DNA from: Lytechinus variegatus
Lineage: Eukaryota; Echinodermata; Echinoidea; Temnopleuroida; Toxopneustidae
Direction: 5' to 3'
Length of the DNA: 64,000 bases
Assembly (NCBI RefSeq): GCF_018143015.1
Contig: NC_054740.1
Span: forward strand, 15,986,797 to 16,050,796
In this document: piece by piece, positions 11,382-23,077 of the stretch
Numbering within the stretch: position 1 is the first letter of the stretch
Layout of the letters: the number at the start of each line of letters is the position of its first letter
Made by a program: the position numbers and the translations under genes
The notes under the pieces: generated by a model
Seen by the model: the letters and a program-made list of their open reading frames with translations, nothing else
Told to the model about the DNA's origin: nothing
The model's database searches: none

Positions 11382-14000
11382 CAGTGGCGTACCGTGGGTC
11401 ACGGCATTGGGGGGGCACCAGCAAAAATTTTGTGTCACTTAGTGAGCGCGCGAAGCGCGCTCAGTTATCTGGTATACTGACCTAATAAAGACATTTTAAG
11501 GAAGCACTTGTAGTCATTGTAATCATAAATAAAATACACATCTCAGCAATCAAATAATGCGAGCGCGAAGCGCGAGCTGAAATTTTTTGATATTCAGACT
11601 TAAAAAAGGGACATTATAATCGATTTTGTAATCAAGATACGTACTTGTCTCACTAAACAATGCGAGCGCGAAGCGCGAGCCGAAATTTTTGTATATATTG
11701 ACCCAAAACAGGGAGATCTTAAGGACTATATTTTAGGAATCCCTTAATAGTATACATATCTCACCATAGTCATCTAATGCGATCTGAACACATGAAGCAC
11801 TTTGTGTAGTCATTGTAATCATGATTACCATACGCATCTCACTAATCAAATACTGCGAGCGCGAAGCGCGAGCTGAAAATTTAGATAATTCAGAGCTGAA
11901 GCGGGGCATTCTAAGGCTTGCTTGTAGGAATTCACTAAGACCATACGTATTTCACTAACCAAATTATGCGAGCGCGAAGCGCGAGCTGAAATTTTTTTAT
12001 ATTCAGATCAGAAAAAGGGACATTTTATGATTTTAGGAATTCACGGAGAGCAGACTTATCTCACCAATCCACTGATACGAACGTAATCACGGATAGGAAA
12101 TGTTTTATATTAAGACTTTAACATGGGGCAATCATTTTAAGTAGTCATTAAAAAAGAAGCATATATCACTACATAAAACAATAATATATTTGGTATATAT
12201 TGACTTGAAACGAGAGTTTTTCGTACAACAGGTTTATATATCTCTCTAAACAGACAATGCGAGCACCAGGAACAATGACAGCATAGGCCCTGAGCAATCT
12301 ATGTTTCATAAAGTTATGATAAAAATGTTTCCTATGTACAGTAGAGGCGCACGGCCAATATTGGAGACTGTCTCCCATGAGAGAGATTATCTCCAATATA
12401 AGAGACTTTTGTAAAGAATTTGGGTATCCAATTTCAGAGACAGTCTCCAGTTTGGGAGACCAATTTCCTTTGTTTACATTTGCTGCAAAAGGATTACCTT
12501 GGCGGCAAATAAAAATGTGATAAGCAGATTCCTCATGAAAAATTACCCCTTTTCACCGTCTACTTTAAAAATTCACCGTCTACTTTTGTTTTGATAAGGA
12601 TTTTTTTTGTCAATCACACACAAAACCAATGGGCTTCTGACCTCAGTGAGACAAAATTTGGGGTGGAAAAAATCTTGTTTTTGTTGGTGTTGTTTCTTTT
12701 GTCCTTTTGCAAAGCAAGTCTCCAATGTGGGAGATTGTCTCCCCTATTGGAGAGAGTCTCCCATATTGGCCCACTCATGGTTTCAAATCGTCTCGTGTGT
12801 GAAGGATTCATATGCACCTGGTGCACGCGAATCTTTCACACCCTTTTTACTAAAATAACTATGACTTTACATCGTAGCTAAGCATTATATTTATTCTATG
12901 ACACTTACCGAACCATATGGATCGTTTGTTGAATTCTGTTTGGTGTTGTTTTGAATAAAATAAGAGCATTTTTCGTGATCTTCACGTAGATGCCTCTTGA
13001 TCAGCGTTGATATCAACTTTTGCCTAAAGAGGGCGCGCGATATTATTTCAAAGTCGGTAGGCACTTAAGAACCAAGTTTGAAAGGATATATACTCGTAAA
13101 ATTATGTCACTCTCGCCGATGAATATTCATTAGATCGTGGTCGTGCGTGTTCAATACACACTGAGTGCATGCATGCAGAGAGTTTTTATTGAACACGCAC
13201 GACCACGATCTAATGATTATTCATCGCGAGAGTGACGTAATTTTACGAGTGTCCTTTCAAACTTGGTTCTTAAGTGCCTACCGTACCTTTGTTTACGGTG
13301 TTGCAAGCTAGCTGCATTCTAGGCGATCAGCATTATTTTCTTGCTCGTTCAATCCACTTTCATCATCATCTTGTCAAAAGATGGCGTACTTTACCAATAA
13401 GTATATACATGAGATGCAACCTGTTGATTTTTGGTACAATTTCCTATTATGCGCTGACGACTTGAATTGAGAATGTTCGATACGAAAAATTGCTTTTCGA
13501 TTGTTGTTTGCGTACTTTCCACCGCAGTATTAAGGACGGATCGAACGGAGTATCCTGGTTGAGACTTGGAGGTAAGCGATAAAAACAGTTTTATAAATAA
13601 TTTCCACTTCATTTTGTTTTTTTAAACTAAATTTATTAAAAAGAAATCATTAGTGGAGAAATACTGAAACGTTTGGCGTTTCTAATTCCCTCACATTCGT
13701 GTGATGAATGAAAACGTCAAAGTCCACTATGAAACCACATGCGTTGTGCGAGGTTAGTATTACTAACCTCGCATGTTGTGTGAGTGATATTGGCCGTGCG
13801 CCTCTAGGCTCTACTGATGCACTGATGTAATATAACATAACATGATTATAATGTAATATACCATTATAATGAATAATAATTTCTCCTTTCCCACTACGTT
13901 CCTCTTCCTTTCTCCCTCTTTTTCCCCTTTTTTTTTTTTTGGTCAGCCGATTGGGGGGGGGGCACGTGCCCCCCCATGCCCCCCCGTAGTTACGCCACTG
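11382..14000. mobile_element. Non-autonomous hAT element with GCGAGCGCGAAGCGCGAGC repeats
   Basis: The ends are CAGTGGCGTACC and GTTACGCCACTG, flanked by an exact 8-bp duplication ATTACACC (11374-11381 and 14001-14008), the hallmark of hAT transposition. No transposase is visible. The left third carries a 19-bp palindrome, GCGAGCGCGAAGCGCGAGC or a variant, at about 11448, 11560, 11662, 11854 and 11968. Further in are several inverted GGGAGAnTGTCTCCC blocks (12360-12780) and a foldback insert at 13055-13285. The right end has long T, G and C runs. Confidence 0.85.
13055..13285. mobile_element. Nearly perfect palindromic MITE inside the hAT element
   Basis: Arms of about 100 bp begin CGGTAGGCACTTAAGAACCA and include GATCGTGGTCGTGCGTGTTC; they mirror each other closely around a short centre near 13170. 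The high arm identity suggests a recent insertion. The target duplication is not clear. Confidence 0.75.
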
Positions 14001-14334
14001 ATTACACCTAAGCCTAGGTCCCGCCTAGGTCCTGGGCTCCCGTTCCTTGCACCTGCAGTGCTGTGTTTCGTTTTTTTCACGCAGTATTCCAGTAAACTCT
14101 TCCCTGGCCTTTTAATATAATAATATCAGTCATTCAAGCTGTGATAAATAACCTATAAACATACGTTTCCACAAATGATAAATACAATCAAACTGAAAAG
14201 CAAAAGACAGCTGAAAACTCCAAAGAATAAACCTACCGTTCTTTTCGCCGAGTCATTCCCGATGTCAACAAATTGAACTTAATACCGTACTAGGGTTAGA
14301 CCCGCCCACCACTACCGGTGCCGCGTTAGCGGCG

Positions 14335-14440
14335 TATCGGGGCGGCGGCGCCGGCCGCGCGTTTCCGTTTTACACCCTGGCGAAGGCATTTTCCGGAAAA
14401 GTAGCCAAAAAGCGACTAGTGAAGAGTCTACACACGTCGC
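14335..14440. repeat. Segment shared (inverted) with the PPME1 promoter region
   Basis: About 100 bp, including GGCGAAGGCATTTTCCGGAA and AGCCAAAAAGCGACTAGTGA, recurs in reverse at about 48650-48745, just upstream of the PPME1 start codon. It is GC-rich and unlike its surroundings. Confidence 0.7.
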
Positions 14441-16567
14441 TGGTTGCATGCAGCGTGCGACACAGGCGAGTCCACCCAGGCCTCCGAAGCTACCGCCATT
14501 TTGTTTAATCCATTAGAAGCTAAAATAAGCCCCATTAATATTAATTTCGTACGATGCTCCCTCGTCAACTGTGGTTTTGTACGTGTATTAGACAATACGC
14601 ACATCAGCGCAATGACAAAGGTCAACTTGGAAAATTCATTAATGTATTCATTTTGTTACGCGCTCGTGACGCGAAGGATTCAGCGAATCAAGCAAGCGCA
14701 AATCTGAGACGATACGTTGCGCTTTATAAAGTATCGATATCACAAGCGATATCACTTAAAAACAAAACAATGTTTTTATTGCGTCTTATAGGCCTATGCT
14801 AATTCTAAAAGGGAAGATGAAAAGAGTAGATCAAGTCGCGATTAGGTAAAAAGGTGGGGGTAGGGGTGGGGGCAAATCATGGTTATTACAATGATTGTAT
14901 TCATTATCACTGGTTGAGTATGAATACTGAAAAAAAAAACTTTTACCACTAAAAGAGCCATTTCTTGTTACAATTTTCGAGAAGTGAAAAAAAAAAATCT
15001 TCATGGATCCCCGTGCCTGCTTTCTTCTGGCGTCCGTTTCATAATGAATTACACTGAGCTATTTAAACATCGCTATTATTGTGATAACCGTGGGAACCTT
15101 GATTATGATTGGTATTCGTAGTTACCATACTTGTAACTCATGATGAAACGGGCCCCAGTTTATCATGTTCAATATGTTTCCTGTCTCCTTTATTCTCCAG
15201 CATTTCTTACTGTTTTTTTTTTCATTTAATCATTTTAACATGTTGTTTTGTGCCGCCTTTCTCCTACATATGAAGAGCTCACTTTTAAAAGGGGTTAGGT
15301 CCATTTTTAATCAAATTTGATTTTTATGTCTTGATTTTTAGTAGCTCTATAAGATGATACCATATAGAAAAGTTGAAATTCCCATAAAAAAAGTGAACTA
15401 AAAAAAGAAAATTCACTTTTTTTCAAAAGGGGTTAGGTCCATACATAATTTTTCTGGAAAATAATATCTTAAAAAAATATGAAGATAAGTAGATTTCTTT
15501 TATACCCAATTTTAAATTTCTAATGGTAGGGTATCATGAAAATTCATTTTCGCATAAGAATATTGCAATATGGGAGAATAAAAAAATGATTTTCTTGGAG
15601 TGGCCCTAGCCCCTTTTGCAACTTAACTTTTCATATATTTCCTTCTTATTTTCCCACTTGTTATCTGTCTCCTGGTTTCCAAAAATCTCGTCTTATTTCT
15701 CTTCCACCCCTTTTGTGCCTACTTCCAACATCAGCTCTCTCACCACTCCCTCTAAATTATCTCTTCATAATTATGTGCCCCTCCATTTTTTTCTCATCTC
15801 TTTTCGACCCACTTCTCATCACTCTTTCCCTCTCTCGATCTCATTTTGAATTTTGCCAATTCCAAATCCCTTTCATTTTAGCTCTGTACAAATACTATAT
15901 GAACACAAATGAAAGACATGAAGGAATTCTCTGGTTAGTGGTGAATTTTATTATCCAGAAAAAAAATCACATTATCAGAGGATTAAGCTTTACCTTTTTC
16001 TTAAGCGTATGTTAATACTTTGAACCAAAAGAAATTTGTTTTTGTATGCTGGGGGGGGGGGACAATTCCCCCTACTTTTTGAAGCACTGAAAAGTGCTTT
16101 TTTATGCAAGAAAATGCCCCCTCACGAACGTGTACTGTGTCCCTTTCACCTGATGAGAACCTGTTTTAGGTAATACCAATTAGTGCTCTTCCTTATATGC
16201 AATTTTTTACCCCAAAATGCCCCCCCCAACGTGTTCTGTGCCCTTCCATCTGAGGGCCCGTTTCACGTGTTACAAAGTGCCCCCTCGCCTTCTTGAAAGT
16301 GCCCTTTCTTGAATCACTGCCCCCTTTTACCAAAGAAAAGTGCTCCTAAAGAACTTGTTCTGTGCCCCTTTCACCTGAGAAGGATCTGTTTTATGGAATT
16401 ATGGTCACCATGACAAGTGCCCTTTGAAACAAGAAAACAATATTTTCATTTCTATAATATACTTCTGAAGGAAATCCTTTGTGCATTAAGTTTAATAATT
16501 CATGTGAGTGGAGTATATAAGCAGTTTCGTACAGATGGAGGGGAGAGGGGCTTGAAGGACTCTTGCC
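14441..16567. other. Non-coding stretch with degenerate repeats
   Basis: No exon was recognised. It holds a small MITE-like pair with GTTTCAT caps (about 15036-15155), a repeat of AAAAGGGGTTAGGTCCAT at about 15290 and 15425 mirrored near 15605, and C/G homopolymer-rich filler with repeated GTGCCCC fragments at 16050-16440. Confidence 0.45.
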
Positions 16568-16826
16568 CATAGGCGGCGGAAGCGGGGGACCTGTCCCCCC
16601 TAAATTTGAGGTGGGGGACAGTCCCCCCTAAATTTTTTGTTGAGAATCTATTTTTTTTCCTGCGTCACCCCTAAATTCAGGTAGACCCCCCCTTAATATT
16701 CTTGTGGCCCCCCTAAAATTGTGGTTGACAACCTTTTTTTTTTGCTGGAAATTTTTGTGGTCTCTTAAGATTTAGGTGGATAAATTCAGGTGGACCCCCT
16801 AAATTTTTTGCCTTCCGCCGCCAATG
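16568..16826. mobile_element. Small hAT-like MITE
   Basis: Ends CATAGGCGGCGGAAG and CTTCCGCCGCCAATG are inverted. The flanks CTCTTGCC and CTCTGCCC match at 6 of 8 positions, as for an aged 8-bp target duplication. The interior repeats ACCTGTCCCCCCTAAATT-like blocks. Confidence 0.6.
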
Positions 16827-17161
16827 CTCTGCCCCCCCCAGAAAAAAAATTCACGACTAAGAAAAAAAAAGAAAAAGGAAAGCAAAGGGTGAAATATATC
16901 ATTTTGAATATTTTGTCAAAATCTATAACAAAATTGGATATTTGTTTTTAAAATGTCAAAATTTTGCTCGCTCGCAACTTTTTAAAAAATTTCACATAAA
17001 ACAGCATTTTCCCTGTGCCCCCCCCCCACTTTAAACTTCAATCCGCCGCTCCTATTTGTATGTTTATAGCTTCTCTTTTTGCAACCAGTTTTAATAAAAA
17101 TCAATAAGAAATTTCATACGTCATGAATTTGGACTTGGAAAAAAAAACTTTTCCATCTTCA

Positions 17162-17231
17162 TCACGTGGTTCCCAAGTCTTCAATGTTGACTTGTTGGAT
17201 TTCTTGAATGAAAACATCTGTTACACCAGTC
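17162..17231 (-). CDS. Candidate terminal exon, unknown gene
   Basis: On the minus strand a good acceptor (a T-rich tract then ctgcag) precedes an open frame TGVTDVFIQEIQQVNIEDLG that ends TT and a stop. It would need an upstream exon ending in phase 2. No linking exon was found with confidence, and no protein family is recognised. It may be a chance open stretch. Confidence 0.25.
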
Positions 17232-18217
17232 CTGCAGATTGAAAAAATAGAGAAAGAAAATCAATTAAATTGTCATGATTTATAACACATAAATGTTTTA
17301 AGAAAAGTGAGACTATGCATATATATGTTTCTTCAACACATAACATAAGAAATCTCACTTCTACTAATTATAAACTTGTACTTCTATAAAGCATATCACT
17401 TAAACATGTTCTCCGCAGTTTACATACCACTCTCCATTCTAACTACATGTATACTTTGAAAAAATGTCAGAGATTTCTTGTAAATATCAATATATAAATT
17501 AACATATGTAAATTATATGAATTGTAAGAATTAAAGTTGATATGTTTTGTTGCACAGAATATTTTGATCTGTAATTAAAAACGACACTAACTATAATCTA
17601 AAAACAAAATTGAAATGGGTTTTTCAAAGGCAGGTCTATTTGTTGCCAAAAAAAATGTGAACAACCTCCATTATCAAAAATAATCACTAACTAACTCACT
17701 CACTCCTATAACTGCTGTAGTTTGTATTTCTCTTTGTGGTCCAGTCACTGTTCTATTAGGCCTACTTCACCAATTATTTATCATCATCAATCACCTCCAT
17801 GGAAATTGTCAAACTGCATCATCCTATTAGACAAAATGTAAAACAAAAAAAATCATAAATCTACAAAATAATATGAAATATGAATATCACACTAAAGAAT
17901 CAATAAAATGAATTTTATAAAATATAACTCATGAAAAATAAATATTGCTCTGTTCATAAACAAATAGGAAATAAAAAGGCAATTTTATTACTAGTAGATC
18001 AAGGACATGACCTTGTTTTATAAATTTGCCCAAGGTACATAACTTTTGACATTGGTTCTACTTTAGACTCGAGAGCCTGTATATTTAAGAAGTGTATATT
18101 CAGTACAGATCCTACCTCTTTGTGACTCAGGTAAATTTTTATTAAATTTAAACATGGTTAACATTCAATGCATGTAATGTATCTGTAATTTTGAATGGGT
18201 TAGTTTAACTTTTATAC

Positions 18218-18343
18218 CTGGATGAGAATCTGCGAAATGATGCATGCACTTATGATCATCATCTTGAACCATATAGGTAGACCTCTATACTGTTTTTCTT
18301 GTCCTTCAAACTCAACCTGTTTTTCTTGTTCTTCAAACTCAAC
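18218..18343 (-). CDS. Candidate internal exon with a tandem 27-bp repeat and hydrophobic tail
   Basis: On the minus strand a strong pyrimidine-rich acceptor (ctttcacaaacag) opens a 126-bp phase-0 exon that ends CAG|GTATAA. It encodes VEFEEQEKQ followed by VEFEGQEKQ, then YRGLPIWFKMMIISACIISQ and ILIQ. The first 18 residues are a duplicated 9-residue unit; the last 17 or so are hydrophobic enough for a membrane segment. The protein is not recognised. Partner exons could be 17162-17231 downstream and something near 19.5-20.3 kb upstream, but phases were not reconciled. Confidence 0.3.
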
Positions 18344-18659
18344 CTGTTTGTGAAAGAAAAGAGAGTACAATAATGAGTGATATTTTTCATGGCCGTATGT
18401 ATAGGGGAGGGATTTGGGTAAGAGCTGAAATGTGAAAACCTTCATCAAAAAAAGAATTGCATGACATCCTTCAATTTTATTTTAGAAAATGCACAAAACG
18501 GCCATAGGTAATATTGGTTACTTCTGGCCCTCACTTTCTGAATTTTAGGTTTCTCTAAATTTTTTCACATGTCAGCCCCCCCCCCCCCCCAATAAAAAGA
18601 AACATCTGCATCTTTTTATTTCCGAATCTTATTTCATTTGACTTTAACATAATTTCATC

Positions 18660-19250
18660 TCATGCACTAGGTCTAGATCTATTTGTAAGAAAGTATAGGC
18701 CTAGATCTAGTCCAAGACTCAGAGCTGTGCAACAGCATTCGCGTATCTAAATTACTCGTAGGTCTAGATCTAGATAGTAACGATGGACTCTCGATCTATC
18801 TAGACCTACAAAGTAAAGCTTTGGTTCTAAACCGAGATCTAGGCCTATATGGATTTGATGTCTGACTCTGACTTTTATTCCAGGCTAAAAGTTTAAACTT
18901 CATTGCCATTATTGACCAAGATTAGATCTAGTCCTTGGTCCACTGACACTGACAGGCATAGGCCTACTCGTACACGTAAATGGAGTCGTTTAGGCCCAGA
19001 CCTAGATCTAGGCCTAAATTACAGACCTAGATCATAAGTGTCGCGGGTTGGGAAAGTATAACTTAGATGACTAGATTTGAATTAGGTTGGCCTAGAATTA
19101 GAAAGCATCGATGAATAAAAGTAAAGTACCGTAACGGCATAAGTCTAAAATAATAAGCAACACAAGATCCTCTCTTAACCAAGTTAGAAATTAGATCTAA
19201 CGTTAGGCCTATCTAGATCTAGGTCCTAGATCTATTGATAATAAGACAAA
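18660..19250. repeat. AGATCTAG-rich island
   Basis: The palindromic words TAGATCTAG, CCTAGATCTAGG and TAGGCCTA recur about a dozen times in 600 bp, irregularly spaced, with isolated copies at 19608 and 30135. No exon is seen. Confidence 0.6.
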
Positions 19251-20957
19251 CATGCAGAGCTGCAGCATATTATTTCTTAGACAGGAATAACCATCGTTTC
19301 TGGGGATTTATTCAACAATTTTTGACATTTTACTAGGTTCAGCGGAACAACCAAAATAGAGAGACTGAAGCTTTTGGTCTAGTTATTTCTAAGACAGAGT
19401 CTAACTATATTTATAAATAATAAGTTAAAATGGGTGGGGGCTTAATGCAGAAGCCTGAAGTTATGCAAAATAAATTTGATATCTGAAACTGAAACTTTGA
19501 AAGTGAGGATTGACACAATGACAGGCAATATACCGTATCTTCATCCACACTCCACTTCACAGTTTATTTCTGACTTGGTCTCGATCTACTGAAGATAGAT
19601 GCAGATCTCCATCTCCCTCTAGATCTAACGTTACAGTGTACAAAAAGAAGCTTCATTCTTCTTGTTTTAATCAATCGTGGGTTGGTCCTTGTTATTTTGT
19701 TAATTGGAGGTGAACCAAACCGGCCCGAATTTCTCTCGATGCCCAATCGGCTAGGAGCCCGTACAAAATACATGTGGTTAACAAAGCGGCATAACCGCAA
19801 CACTGCAAGCAACCTAGTACAGGCTGCACTAGGCGACGATGACAATCTAACTTCAATTTCAAAGACCAAATTCTGCTTTCCTTTAACAGAAGAATGATAG
19901 CAAACTCTCTAATTTGGTAGAGAAATAACCTATGATCACAAAATACAGTGTGAAATTTGTAAATAGTCCACTGAATTCATGTGGTTATATCAGTTTATAC
20001 GTACTCACCGGAGTGTTCGTAGGTCCTTTTTTGTGTGGAAAGAAAAGTTTCAGAATGAATAAATTAGATGACGTAATGAGGTCAAATGAATAATTAATTC
20101 TGTAACACGATACCACTAGTATCGATGACAAAGAATCGGGGAAATTGCGTATTAATGACGCTCTTAGCCAATTAAAAGGGTGGATTATGAATATATTTAC
20201 GCTCATGAATGTCAATGGGGCTTATTTTTGTCTTCAAATGATCGCGGTAGGCGGAGCCTAATCTGATTTGTTTTGTGTTGAACGCGCGCGCAGCTTTCGG
20301 TCTAGTAATATATTATAAGGTCTTTGAGTCCACCACACGGCTGTTTCAGAGTGAAAATAAGCTTAGCGCCCCCTCGCGGCCCAAGTGCGCATATGCATTT
20401 AACGTTGTTGTGCTGCAAATATACAGGGGCGATGAAAAAATCTTTGGCGAATGTTGTGGCATCTGGCGCTGACACGACCAACTCTCTCTGTCTGTCCCCA
20501 ACAGTTTATTTATTTCGCAAGAATTCCGTGGAGGAAACATTTTTTTCCATGTTTGAAGTCGTAAGTATGGCAATGGGATTATACGTTTTCTGTTTTTTTC
20601 CATTTTGTGATGTTGTTTGCGTTTGCATAATCCAATGTTAACTCGCAAATCTGGACCTAATTATGGAACTTTATAAGGTCCAAAATGTAAAAAGTCCGGT
20701 TTGTCAGCATTTCGTATTCATTTTAGTTTTGTTTTCATTGCACTTAAGATTCATCTGGCGCATTTTTTCGTGGGACCCAACATTAGAATTTACTTTAGGT
20801 TCATTTTTCGATACAGCACATTCTGTTTGTACAGGATGTGGGCGCCGCTACCTCGGGTGAAGCCGGGCAGGGCCGGGTCGCGGGCCGCCTGGCTGTGTGG
20901 TCAGACACCGCTCATGTACACAGCAGCTCAGCTGCGCTTCGTGAGCTGAGGCAGAGC
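19251..20957. other. Intergenic stretch, partly GC-rich near 20.3-20.9 kb
   Basis: No exon could be supported although several short frames are open. 19290-19400 is a diverged reversed match to 47655-47790. The GC-richer part at 20270-20950 could include a promoter for a minus-strand gene, but no start is identifiable. Confidence 0.35.
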
Positions 20958-21403
20958 TAACCCAGGGAACTCCCGTCCGCGTAGCGGGCGGGAGCCCAGG
21001 AGCTTACCGTGTAATTGACCATACTCAATGGTCTACAAGGGTAGATTATGGTCAAAATATCTAGCAAGATAAATTATGAAAACAGAAATTATGCACTTAC
21101 CACGATTACGGTATATGGATGAAGGTCTAACGAGTGGCAATTCATAACAAAAATGGCCGATCGAGACGGGGGTAGGAGAAAACTTTTCATTTTTTTGAGG
21201 TTCCAGTCTGTGCCCAGATGTCTGAAAAACTGCCACTCGTTAGACCATCATCCATATAATCGTGGTAAGTGCATAATTTCTGTTTTCATAATTTATCTTG
21301 CTAGATATTTTGACCATAATCTACCCTTGTAGACCATGAGTATGGGTCAATACATGAGCTCCTGGGCGCCGGACCGCTATGCGGGCCGGCGCTCCCTGGG
21401 TTA
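20958..21403. mobile_element. Intact foldback MITE, 446 bp, with exact 9-bp duplication
   Basis: Begins TAACCCAGGGAACTCCC and ends GCTCCCTGGGTTA, flanked by exact AGGCAGAGC at 20949-20957 and 21404-21412. Arms of about 180 bp mirror each other (for example AGACCATCATCCATATAATC on the right against its reverse on the left). The centre carries the ATGGCCGATCGAGACGGGGG block. Nine-base duplications point to a Mutator-like transposase acting in trans. Confidence 0.85.
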
Positions 21404-21714
21404 AGGCAGAGCTAGCTGAGCCAGACTGCCTGAGTGAGACTGAGAGTGCATTTGCTGTACATGTAATGATTTGGCTGCGCCTAATGCTGCTGAGTGCTAA
21501 CTTTGACTCGTAAAAAAGGGTATTTCACAGTCTTGGTCTAGACTCTTATTTTCACAATCATGACAACACTTGACTTGCAATATTTTTGGCCATTTGTTTT
21601 TTTTTTGCATACAAATTTACAGTCAGTGTTACCCATATCTGTGATACTGCGGCTATATTGACTACACCGCACTAGTGACTAGATTCAAGGCCAGCAGTGC
21701 TACTGCTAGTTAGC

Positions 21715-21825
21715 CTGGAGGACTCGGTGATCATATTTTTTATGATTTTGATATTGCCATTTGATCAAATGACAATATTATCAAAATCATAAAAAATATC
21801 ACTGAGTCCTCTCGGCTAAGTGGTA
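21715..21825. repeat. Perfect-looking hairpin, about 50-bp arms
   Basis: GAGGACTCGGTGAT and a stretch of ATTTTTTATGATTTTGATA are mirrored by ATCACTGAGTCCTC and TATTATCAAAATCATAAAA around a central TTTGATCAAA. Probably a foldback insertion. Confidence 0.7.
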
Positions 21826-21847
21826 GTACTAGTAGGCCCTATAGATT

Positions 21848-22200
21848 CTAGATTTTTTAATTGATTTTTTTAGGGTGGGTTAGATTCTGCTTGAGGTTTG
21901 AGGTTTTTCCAGATACATGGGGGGGGGGTATTGCATTAAAAATATGCTGTACTGCATAGAGTCTATACGGCGGGTCCGGGGATTGGGTTTGAAATGAAGG
22001 ATTTTGTGTTTTTTTATTTCTTTAGATTTTTTAATTGATTTTTTTAGGGTTAGATTCTGCTTGAGGTTTTTTCAGATACATGGGGGGGGGGTATTGCATT
22101 AAAAATATGCTGTACTTCATAGAGTCTATACGGTGGGTCCGGGGAATTGGGTCTGAAATGAAGGATTTTGTGTTTTTTTATTTCTTTGTTTTCTCAATTT
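21848..22200 (+). repeat. Tandem direct duplication, two ~175-bp units
   Basis: Unit 1 (about 21848-22022) and unit 2 (about 22023-22200) share TTTTTTAATTGATTTTTTTA, a GGGGGGGGGTATTGCATTAA block and GAAATGAAGGATTTTGTG with few differences, so the duplication looks recent. Confidence 0.7.
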
Positions 22201-23077
22201 TTTAGTTTCAATGAATCAATCAATAACACACATTGCTACATTTATTCACAAGAAACTATACACACATAGGTCAGGTAGGCCCTAAATTTTAATTTTCTAT
22301 TGTATCAGACCAAAATATACATTTATTATTATAGTTCATACATGATAGTTTATCTCTGCACGCGCTTCTTTTGTGGCATTTCTTGTTTACTAAATTTCAT
22401 CATAAGATGACTTTCATTTTTCAAAGATCCTTTTATCTTTAATATAACATGTCTTCTGTGTGCACGTTTTGTACAGGGAAGATTAGCATAAATTCTGTTC
22501 GTCTTTTTTATCATCATGATAGTTGTTCTCTGGTGAAACATGTATTCAAAGAATTTCTTCTTTTGTTGATTTGAGTGTTGATACGTCATATTTAACTAAT
22601 GTCACCAACATAATCTGAAAAATCTAATTTCACACATGAAAATGACATTATTACCAATATATTTATAGGTTTTTTTATTTTATGTATCCTTTCAACTAGT
22701 TCCCCTAGTCTCAAAAATTGAAGGAAAAAATATGTATGTTACATCAGAGGTTAAATCTAAATCATACCTATATTACATCAGATAAAATAAACATCTAAAA
22801 CAACTGCCAGCTATTTTACTTTTTATATAAAAAATTAAAAAATTATATCACACAATTTTCAGTAATAATCTACACATCTGTGACGTTACAAAATAGAATA
22901 ATTTGAAATTTATGTCTCCAATATCCTGACTTCTACATTTAATCTTCTTCATTTGTCAGTTGCTTGGTGATGGAATGAGTCATTTTCTGAAGCAATGAGA
23001 TGGAAGGAACCTTCATAGCATCCAACAAACAAGGATTTCTATGAGGCATTGTGTTTTCCACATTGCAGACCTCTGTA

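Larger units (their letters stand above)
11103..14046. mobile_element. Foldback MITE (TAACCCAGGGA type) split by a hAT element
   Basis: The left end TAACCCAGGGAACTCCC is the same as that of the intact element at 20958-21403, and the palindromic ATGGCCGATCGAGACGGGGG block follows. The right remnant lies at 14009-14046. The flanks CTGCACCTG and TTGCACCTG form a 9-bp duplication with one mismatch, as for Mutator-like elements. The 2.6-kb hAT element at 11382-14000 interrupts it. Confidence 0.7.

Noticed and set aside
12591-12881. 96-residue frame inside the 2.6-kb hAT element
   Set aside because: It overlaps inverted GGGAGACTCTCTCC blocks, has no transposase motif, and the opposite strand is equally open.
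22350-22589. 79-residue basic minus-strand frame
   Set aside because: No splice context, no recognisable motif, Lys-rich as expected for AT-rich DNA.
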